NCBI RefSeq assembly: GCF_022581195.2
Contig: NC_061462.1
Span: 8,990,001 to 9,054,000 of the forward strand
Reading direction: 5' to 3'
Source of the DNA: Helicoverpa zea
Taxonomy: Eukaryota > Arthropoda > Insecta > Lepidoptera > Noctuidae
DNA length: 64,000 nt
Positions 1-8,800 of this stretch are shown here, piece after piece. Both the position numbers and the translations under genes were made by a program. How positions within the stretch are numbered: the first letter of the stretch is position 1; each line of letters begins with the position of its first letter. The notes below the pieces were generated by a model, which worked only from the letters and a program-made list of their open reading frames with translations, searched no databases and had not been told where the DNA came from.

Positions 1-174
1 AAAGGATTTTATTTATACAGATTAGTGAAGAGCCTATGGGCGACAGTAGTAATGCCTTCCCCCATAAAGTATATCAAAAAACCACCTGGAAATATTTATG
101 TTAATTGTTTGAATAATAAACGTGTGCCTATGTAAAAAATGGATAAGAAATTAAAATATCGTTGCTTTACTCAC

Positions 175-365
175 TCCAAATGAAAGTTTTTATTCTAATT
201 CCTCCAGTCAGACGCACTATCAAACATGGTGGCGTTAAATAAATGTAAAATAATGAATCTTATCACATAATTCCACACTATTTGGTGTTTGTACGAGTAA
301 TAGGTTCCTATGTTCTTCGCTATCGTGGGTACTTGCTGATCTTGTTGATTGTGAGACATTGCCAT
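175..365 (-). pseudogene. First exon of a third acyl-CoA desaturase paralogue, frameshifted
   Basis: Read on the - strand from an ATG at 365 (or 359), the translation contains AKNIGTYYSYKHQIVW, which matches the exon-1 proteins of the two complete desaturases here (AKNIGTDYSYKHTVVW and ARNIGTDYSYKHQIVW). The end also matches in another frame: LTGGIRIKTFIW beside LVTGGIGINTFIW, followed by a preserved GTGAGT donor (174-169). Between the two halves, near 223-217, the frame shifts by one base, so the open frame hits a TAG within the exon. No exon 2 is visible before the window edge. This is either a decayed paralogue or a gene with an assembly error. It lies head-to-head with the + strand desaturase at 2808. 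Confidence 0.75.
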
Positions 366-730
366 CACGATTTAAATCCTACATGTATTTTCATTATGCA
401 GGATTAGAAATGTCCTGTTGCTTTGCCTACCTAGCCACTGTCTATATCCAACTGTTGTTACATTTTCACATAACTAGACTCGTAAGCAATTAAATGGCAT
501 CTGGTGGAAATTGAATATTTAAAAGACAGAAAAATACCTAATGACGTTCTTAGTTTTTCATTGGTTGACGAAACGATACCCATTTATTTAACATAATTAT
601 GATGAATAATGATTTCTTGTCATTAGCAGAATTTTCATTTTTGTATACTACTTTATATAACTGACTGATTTATACAATTGGTATTATAATAGACGTAACA
701 TGTTTGAAAGGAATGTTCCAGTTTCAGTAG
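366..730. other. Intergenic, nothing recognised
   Basis: This AT-rich stretch lies between the third desaturase exon and the SINE/LINE remnants. I see no ORF, RNA or repeat signature in it. It may contain the upstream region of the - strand desaturase fragment. Confidence 0.4.
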
Positions 731-806
731 GATAGTCAGAAGCCAGACTAACTAGTCTTGAGGTATTGGGTATTGGGTTGGCCAGGTAACTGGATTGAGG
801 ATCGCT
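731..806 (+). repeat. SINE body fragment
   Basis: The segment contains TAGTCAGAAGCCAG and GGGTTGGCCAGGTAACTGGATTGAGG. These match the body of the full-length tRNA-derived SINE at 18158-18538 (TAGTCAGAAGCCAG and GGGTTGCCCGGGTAACTGGG). Head and tail are missing. It abuts the CR1-like LINE remnant that begins at about 811. Confidence 0.6.
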
Positions 807-920
807 TCTAAGACTGAATGTCTTAAGTTCTGTTTGCTTAACGTCACCGCGGTTAAAACTAATATAATGCTTGATAAGAGCAAATTAGAGTTAATTAACA
901 GTACAGTATTTCTGATCGGA

Positions 921-1327
921 GTGTTGGGCATTGAAAAAGAGGGATGAGAAGAGAGTGCATGTAGCAGAAATGAGAATGTGAGATGGATGTGTGGTGTTAC
1001 AAGAATGGATAAAGTGATGAATGATTACATTAGAGGAAGTCTGAGAGTAGTGCCAGTTACAGAAAAGATGAGGAGTAGAAGATTGTCATGGTATGGGCAT
1101 GTAATGAGGAGGGATGATACGCATGCAACAAAGTGTGTGCTAAGTATGAATGTAGATGGGTGGAGAGGAAGAGGAAGACCTAAGAAAAGATGGATGGATT
1201 TCCTGAAATATGACATGAATAGGAAGGGAGTGAGTGTCAGTATGACGAGTGACAGGGGAAAATAGAAGAGAATGACATATTGCGCCGACCCCAAGTAAAA
1301 TTGGGAACAGGGCAGGAGAAAGAAGAA
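921..1327 (+). mobile_element. 5'-truncated RTE-type LINE fragment nested in the CR1-like remnant
   Basis: The translation includes RWMCGVTRMD, RRLSWYGHVMRRDD and RGRGRPKKRWMDFLKYDM, the typical C-terminus of RTE-clade LINE polyproteins in insects. It is followed by the tail GCCGACCCCAAGTAAAATTGGG and an AGAAAGAAGAAG end. A TGA interrupts the frame near 979. CR1-like coding sequence resumes directly after the tail, and AGTATTTCT occurs at both junctions (near 907 and 1327), which fits a 9-bp target duplication. Confidence 0.7.
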
Positions 1328-2084
1328 GTATTTCTCGGCATTACCATTGACAGTAAATTGCAATGGGGTGTCCATATATCCTCCCTATCAGGGCGACTTG
1401 GTGCTGCTGCCTTTGTAGTCAGAAAAATAAGACAACTGATCTATACGGCCTATATATATAGCTGCTAACTTTCTAAAGCTTGATGTCATATTGCTATGGG
1501 GGGCAGCGGCTGATGTTCAATCAATTTTTATTTTGCGAAAAAGGGCGATCCGAGCGATCTATGGCATGGGTTCTCGTGAATCTCTTAGAGAATTTTTAAG
1601 GAAATTAATACACTGTACCTTAACTACATTACCTTCCTTGTACATTTTCGAAAATATTATGTTTGTTAAACCTCCCAAGTTTAGGCTAACAAAAACAAAT
1701 AAGTCGTTCTTAGGAAATTGTGTACGTTTTTATAACAAGCTACCTAAATGTATCCTTGATTTCACTTAAGTATAAAAAGTTATAATATTATATGTATTAT
1801 AAAATTAGGCGTATTATAAAATTCAGGATTACATTGATGACAGTGATGCCTGGCGTTAAATTAATATTGTTTTTTCTTTTTCTCTGCACATGTTTTTTTC
1901 CCGGCGACCACGGGCACCGGAGTGCCTCCGTCCAGACCAGCCAAGCGGAGCGTAAGTTGCAATATCTGATTAAGAACTTAGTTACCCAATATATTTTTTC
2001 TTTGAATTGTATTAATTATTTTTCTAATAACGATTGCTTTAAATTTATTTTGTATAATTTTTTAATATATTTTTAGCTCAATTT

Positions 2085-2120
2085 GAATTGTATAACATTC
2101 CTGAGAATGTTATACAATTC
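2085..2120. repeat. Perfect 16-bp inverted repeat (hairpin, 4-nt loop)
   Basis: GAATTGTATAACATTC at 2085-2100 is followed by CTGA and then by its exact reverse complement at 2105-2120. It lies within the decayed LINE tail region. No function is assigned. Confidence 0.9.
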
Positions 2121-2289
2121 CTTTCACTGTATGAAATATGTAATTAATTTTATTTTCTGTTAAAAGAGTGTCCATGGAGTTTCTTGCCGGTTCTTCTCCG
2201 TGAGAACAACTCTTTGGAACCGTGCAACTAACTTTGACGTTTCGAAAGAGCTTTCATAGGCCTACATGAAATAAAAAATGTTGAGTTTG

Positions 2290-2800
2290 AGGTCAGAAAG
2301 GCGGTCACTTCTATACAAAAAACGTGAATTTTGGCCGTTTTATAAATAATGGCACTAAGATCTTCATATGCGAGATCGACCCAAACTTTGCCGGTTGTAG
2401 GTTGTTTAATGAATAGAACAGATGCTGTTTCATCTTTTCAGGCCATTCCTCAAACTTGGTGAACTGAAATCCTAACAATTAATCTAGTAACGGTGTGTTC
2501 TTCAATTCAAATAAATCATTTAAAAGTTATCTGCAGGCGAGTGGCTCAATAAAAATCAAATCATTCAATGAGCAATGTCAAAAGTCTTGGTAATTAATTA
2601 ACATACAAGTGAGAAAGTTCAAGTTCTGTCAATTACACAACACCACATATAAATTAATTCTTTATCACGGAACAATAGGCCTTAATGCATTTTACTTAAA
2701 TTGGTTTGTGATTTCGTATGAGTGTCAATAGTGACTGGGTCGGGATCGAGATAGTGAGCTGCATCCTGAGCTCCAAAACAAAATTAAAAATTGTGAAGAT
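2290..2800. other. Upstream region of the + strand desaturase, nothing else recognised
   Basis: GAGGTCAGAAAGGCGGTCACTTCT near 2287-2312 resembles the SINE body. The rest shows no ORF or repeat signature and should contain the promoter and 5' UTR of the desaturase starting at 2808. I could not place a TATA box with confidence. Confidence 0.4.
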
Positions 2801-2807
2801 TTAAAAA

Positions 2808-5800
2808 ATGACGGAAACTATTCATAAACTGAAGAGTTTCCTGTCTAAGGATAATCAACAACAAGGAGTAATCTTAGCCAAGAATATAGGGACCGATTAC
2901 TCGTACAAGCACACAGTTGTGTGGCAGAATGTGATAGGATTTGTCATATTGCACGTGCTTGCACTATGGGGTTTGCTCATATTGGTGACTGGAGGAATCG
3001 GAATTAACACCTTCATTTGGAGTGAGTAAAGCACACAATTTATGTATTTTTTGCACATTAGTAAACACATGTGATTGTTGTGCTTCGGAAAGCAAGTTAC
3101 ATTACCAGCTGTCATTAGAACATCTTTGGTGGTAGTTACGGGTAGCCAAAAGCCAGAAATCCTGAGAACGGATGTCAAGTTCTCTAGTTATGAGTTGTAG
3201 AGGTCAGATAGTCGGTCACTCCAAAAAAAATTACTGCTACTCAACTACATGCACTGAAACTGCGAGCAGACTCCAACATAATTGGGGAAAGGCCAGACAA
3301 ATAATGGTGATGTAAATACCACTAATTATCTAATTATTTTCAGCTGTTTTTGTAACATACTTGGGAGCAGAAGGCATTACAACTGGAGCTCACAGATACT
3401 TCACTCACCGAACATTCAAAGCAACTCCACTCTGCAGAGCTATACTGCTCACTCTGCAGACTTTAGCTGGACAGGTAACATGAACACGTGGTTATATGTT
3501 AAAATGGGTAATTAAGCCAGAGTTATTATCAGTAAATTATATTTACTGTGATATAGTTAGGTTATAACTCATAATTGCAGTGCAGAACCACAAGGTACTA
3601 TTCCATTTTATAGAACTGCATGTTCATATGGTGTCGTGATCACCGGCTGCATCACCGCTACTCGGACACTGACGGAGACCCGCACAACTCCAAGCGCGGC
3701 TTTTTCTTCTGTCACATGGGCTGGCTCATGCACAAGAAGCATCCCTATGTCATCGAACTCGGACGGAGGATTGACATGAGTGATATGCAATCGGACTGGA
3801 TGGTCATGTTCCAAAAGAAGTAACTACCTACATTAAATTGCCCTCTCTTTATGTACCTGCGAAGTCTCTAGAGTTTTCTCAATAATGTGACTATTAAGAA
3901 AACCTTTGACTATCTATACGGGGGGGACTGGCAACACTGGCAGCCAGTTGTCAAAATAATATGTGCTAGTTTTAAAATTAAATTTTAATATATTTTGTGC
4001 TTTTAATATAGTAAATTGCCTTAAATTCGATAGATATTGTGAATAGATATAAGTACACGCGTTTGTGAGTGATTTCGTTGCGAGATTGTGCATGAAATCA
4101 ACAATAAAGGAACCGGCTGTCATCCCAACGGATGGATTTGAAACCAACATTGAAACCCGGGGAGTATTCAATATTTTCACTATAATATAGTCTAATCTAG
4201 TCCGATACCTGCTTCCAGACGCAGATTTCTTATTATACAAGTCTTCAGCGGTGTAAGCAATAGCATAATAGCCCGCTTTGTTGTAAAGTAAAAAGTTTAT
4301 TTTTAACAGCTGATTGAAGCAACAGTAACTGAGAAACCTATATAACAGCTCAGTGTACGATAACTTAGCCTATAATATCACAGTTGCCTACCTAAAGTGT
4401 CTGTTATTCTACAATTAAAATTAATTATTTTTTTCAAATCACAAAGAAAAAAATTATACCCTCAACATATTTTTTTTATTTTCTATCTTAAAATTTTTCT
4501 TACATTTCATTATACATACATTTCCCAAAATTCTTATTCTTATAATTCAAACTATAGGTATTTCCAGAACTTAACTTAATTAATTTAAATATTCTTAATA
4601 ATGTACAACAGATACTAATTTCAATAAATAGTTTCCCCTATTTCCCAAGTTACTTAGAGTCTTAACTTTCTTAACTTTCTCCTTCTTCCTTCACTTAGCT
4701 GTCTCTTCTAACATTCCAGGGTGCCTTTGGGTTAACTTACCATCATGATGACCCGCAGTGCTGCACTCTTGGATGGAAAGTTGAGGGCTGCACTTAAGGA
4801 ACTTGAATCCAAAACAAACCTGTGCAATCAGCTGTTGCAGGAGAGGGATGATAGTGAGGTAGAAGTCAAACGTATAGTAGACAAGAACACTGACCTTAAG
4901 AACCAACTGGCAGAATTACATATCCAGCATATGGACATACTTGATCAACATAGTCACCTCCGTCAACTTGTGTCAAATTTTCAAGAATGTAATGACACAC
5001 ATGAACTGGCATTAAGGCGGATCTCAGAACTGGAAATTGAGCTAAGCAAGGCCCACAACACCATCACACAGTTGGAAGCTGCTCAATCCAGTGAACAGTC
5101 TGCGAACACCTGCAGTCTTTTCAATGAGTTAGTTGGTAGTTTGTCCGGACCCTCTTGTAATGAGCCAGTTGTAACAATTGACTTGACCAATGACACTTTA
5201 ATTAAAAGTAGAACATTTACATCACATAATAAAATAAAAAAATATTTAAAACTAAATAGAATAATAGGTAAAATTAGAAAATCTTTAAAGAAACAAAAAG
5301 TGTATAAATCAAATAATTTCCTTAGAAAAAAGAACATTAGTTTAATTAGTGATTTAGGACTTTGTCAATCAGAATTGGACGTATGTAGGTCATTTCATGA
5401 CACTGAAATACAGCGCTTACAGGAGGAGCTTCATGTTAAAGAAATGTGTCTTAGGGATATTTTCCACAAATATGAAGCTTCACAACAGGATTTGAGTGTG
5501 CGCATGCAGGAGGCCTGTGAGTTGGCAGACATAGTGAGGTGCAATGCAGAGAGGTATGAGTCATTGACAAATAACCTTTCCTGTAGTTGTACTTGCTCCC
5601 CGACACCTGAGCCCCAGTCTGTTACCCCTGCACCACAGGTGACTCAAGTGGCTGTTACCCATAATTCTGATTCTGTTACAGTTATAAATAAAAGTGTTAC
5701 ATACATTTTTTCAGACAAATTTGGTCAAGGATTAGGTAGTATATTTAATCAGTGTTCGCAACAATGTGTAATTAACAATTGTTTACCTGGTGCCAGTTTT

Positions 5801-8800
5801 AGCCACTTAATAAATACTATTAAATTGACAAAGCTAATCCCCTATTCTACTATAATATTACTTTATGGAGATAGCTTTAATGTTACAAAAAAAGATATTA
5901 TAGAATGCGTTAGTCTTCTTCTACATTTAAGTGAAATAAATAAATGTAAATTCATAATAGGTGCCTTACCTTACTCTTACAGTTTGACTGAGGAACAAAA
6001 TAGGCACATTTTCGACCTAAATATGTTAATGTACAATAGGATTAATCGTCTTGAATCTATTTCAGTTTTTGATGTTAATCAATTCGACAATAGATTTAAA
6101 CTAACTGAACATTCTATGTATTTGCCACCTAGCTGTAAACGACATATTGCTAATCTTTTAGCATATAATATACACACTGACACAGGTACTTGTCATGTAT
6201 CTTCGGATATTGTTAGTAATACTACTAACATTACTATTGATACGCCTACTAGTTTAAACTATTAGGCACGACAACAGGTGAGTCAAATGTTTTGAATGTT
6301 GTACATCAAAACATGCAGGGCTTATCTGGCAAGGAGTTAGAGTTAAGTTTAGTTATGGAGACCCATAATGTTCATGTTTTGTGTTTAACCGAACATTGGT
6401 TAAAAGAGCATGAATTACTGTTTATTAATGATAACTATTACACAATACAAAGTGCGTTTGTAAGAAGTAAGGCTATTCGAGGCGGTTCCTTGATTCTAGT
6501 TTCAAATAATTTAAAATGTAAACAACGCCCGGATATAGTTAAACTTTCTATCGAGCGCACTATAGAGTTGTCCTGTGTGGAACTTGAGCGTTATATTATA
6601 ATCTGCGTTTACCGCCCCCCTCAGGGAGATTTCAGTATATTTGAATCGGTAATTGAAGATTCACTTAATAAATTAAAATCAAGTCAGAAATGTAAAATTA
6701 TATGTGGTGATTTCAATGTTAATATCTTGGAGGCTTCTCCATTAACTACTAGAATTTTGAACTTATTTAAGTCTTTCAATTTAGTGAATTTATTTTATGA
6801 ACCAACGAGAATAACGGAGTCTTCTTCTACTTGCCTCGATAATGTATTTACCGATTCTGTTGAATCAAATAATACTTTAGTCTTTAACGACCTCACGTCC
6901 GACCACTGTGGCCAAAAAGTGAGTTTTCCCATGGTAATTCATACGAGTCCACTTAAAATTGAATGCAGGCCCCATTCAGCTAGTCGTTGTAACAGATTTA
7001 AATGTAATATAGTTAAAAAAATTAAACCCAACATTATTAACAACGAGGATCCTAATGCCATCTATGGATCACTTTTCGGTATTGTTCAGAAAGAATTTGA
7101 TTCCACATTTAAAACCAAAACTTTGGAAATTAAAAGTACCTCGGCCAACTTTAATCAATGGGCCACCACAGGTATTTATAAAAGTAGAGCGAGGCTGTAT
7201 GAGCTGTATGAAATAAAAACGTATCAATTTGATGATGCATTTGTTAGTTATGTTAAACAATATTCTAAATTATTTAAAAAGGTTTGTAATATCGCAAAAT
7301 CTAAATTCTTAAGCGATACAATTAAAAAGTCAAATAACAAAATTAAAACTACATGGAAAATAATAAATAACGAAACTGGTAAATCGGTCAGGCATGAAAA
7401 GAAGTTGGAGATCTTAATCGATAACAAACTTGTTAGTCATGCGGACGACGTAGCAAAAGCCTTTAACGAGTTCTTTGCCGATATACCCATAGCTACAACT
7501 CGCTCCTTAAATTCTTCTTCGACTGATGCTGAGAAGCTTTTGCGTAGTTGTGTACCCAAGTGTGACTTCTTATTCAAGTTTGAGCATGTAACGCCGCAAG
7601 ACGTCATCAATGTCTTCAAAACTCTCAAGGCAAAAAACACCGGTGATTACTGGGGTATTTCCATTAAACTTTTAAGTCATATAATTGACATTGTTGCCCC
7701 TTATCTAGCTGTCACATTCAATAAATGCGTTGATGCTGGTGTATTTCCCGACCTCATGAAACAAAGTAAAGTCGTTCCCTTGTTTAAATCAGGAACCAAG
7801 TCGGATATTGGTAATTTTAGACCAATTTCAATTCTACCTGCGTTTAGTAAAATATTTGAAAAGTTAATACTCAAGCAGTTGCTCAGTTATTTTAATGTAA
7901 ATTGCCTCCTCCATAGTGAACAATATGGCTTTACTCGAGGTCGTTCGACCACTGATGCTGGTGTTGCTCTTTTAAAACATATTTTTAATGCATGGGAAAA
8001 CTCTCAAAACGCAATAGGAGTCTTTTGCGACCTCTCCAAAGCTTTTGATTGCGTTCAACATGACACACTTTTACGCAAGTTACGTTATTACGGCGTTCAA
8101 AACGGAGCTTTGAACGTCATAGAATCATATTTAAATAATAGATTGCAATGCGTAGACATCAACGGTGTCAAATCTTCAGGCCTACCAGTTCAATTAGGCG
8201 TGCCGCAGGGTTCTATTTTAGGTCCTTTCTTATTCTTAGTATATATAAATGATTTACCGTTCCATTTGAAAAATATATGTGATATAGTATTATTTGCAGA
8301 CGATACATCTCTCATTTTCAAAGTTGATAGGAATAGAGAGCAATTTGATGAAGTGAATAGTGCACTCTCCTTAGTTACGCACTGGTTCACAACAAATAAT
8401 TTAGTTCTTAATGCTAAAAAAACTAAATGTGTTAAGTTCACCTTGCCTAATGTGAAACACTTAGGACCTAATATTATCCTAAATAATGAAGTTCTTGAAA
8501 CTGTGAAGTCAACAGTGTTTCTGGGAATAACAGTTGATGCAAAGCTACAGTGGGGCTCGCATATATCTAGCCTCGCGGGAAGGCTTAGTTCTGCTGCCTA
8601 CGCCGTCAGAAAAGTAAGACAATTCACTGACGTAGACACAGCTCGACTAGTCTATTTTAGTTACTTTCATTGCGTTATGTCCTATGGTATTCTACTGTGG
8701 GGCAAAGCTGCAGATATCGAAAACATTTTCGTACTACAGAAACGAGCCGTTCGTGCAATATATCAGTTAGGTAGCAAGCATTCCTTAAGGGAGCTTTTCA

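Larger units (their letters stand above)
811..2285 (+). mobile_element. Decayed 3' part of a CR1-like LINE, interrupted by an RTE fragment
   Basis: Translations of 811-920 (NIMLDKSKLELINSTVFL) and of 1328-1769 (FLGITIDSKLQWGVHISSL, then LWGAAADVQSIFILRKRAIR) align in order with the C-terminal part of ORF2 of the intact LINE at 6292-9132 (FLGITVDAKLQWGSHISSL, LWGKAADIENIFVLQKRAVR). The frame is broken several times. The segment 2165-2280 (TTTCTTGCCGGTTCTTCTCC, then GACGTTTC, then AGGCCTACATGAAATAAA) looks like the 3' UTR of this LINE type. The gap at 921-1327 is filled by an RTE-type fragment. This is a dead copy. Confidence 0.7.
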
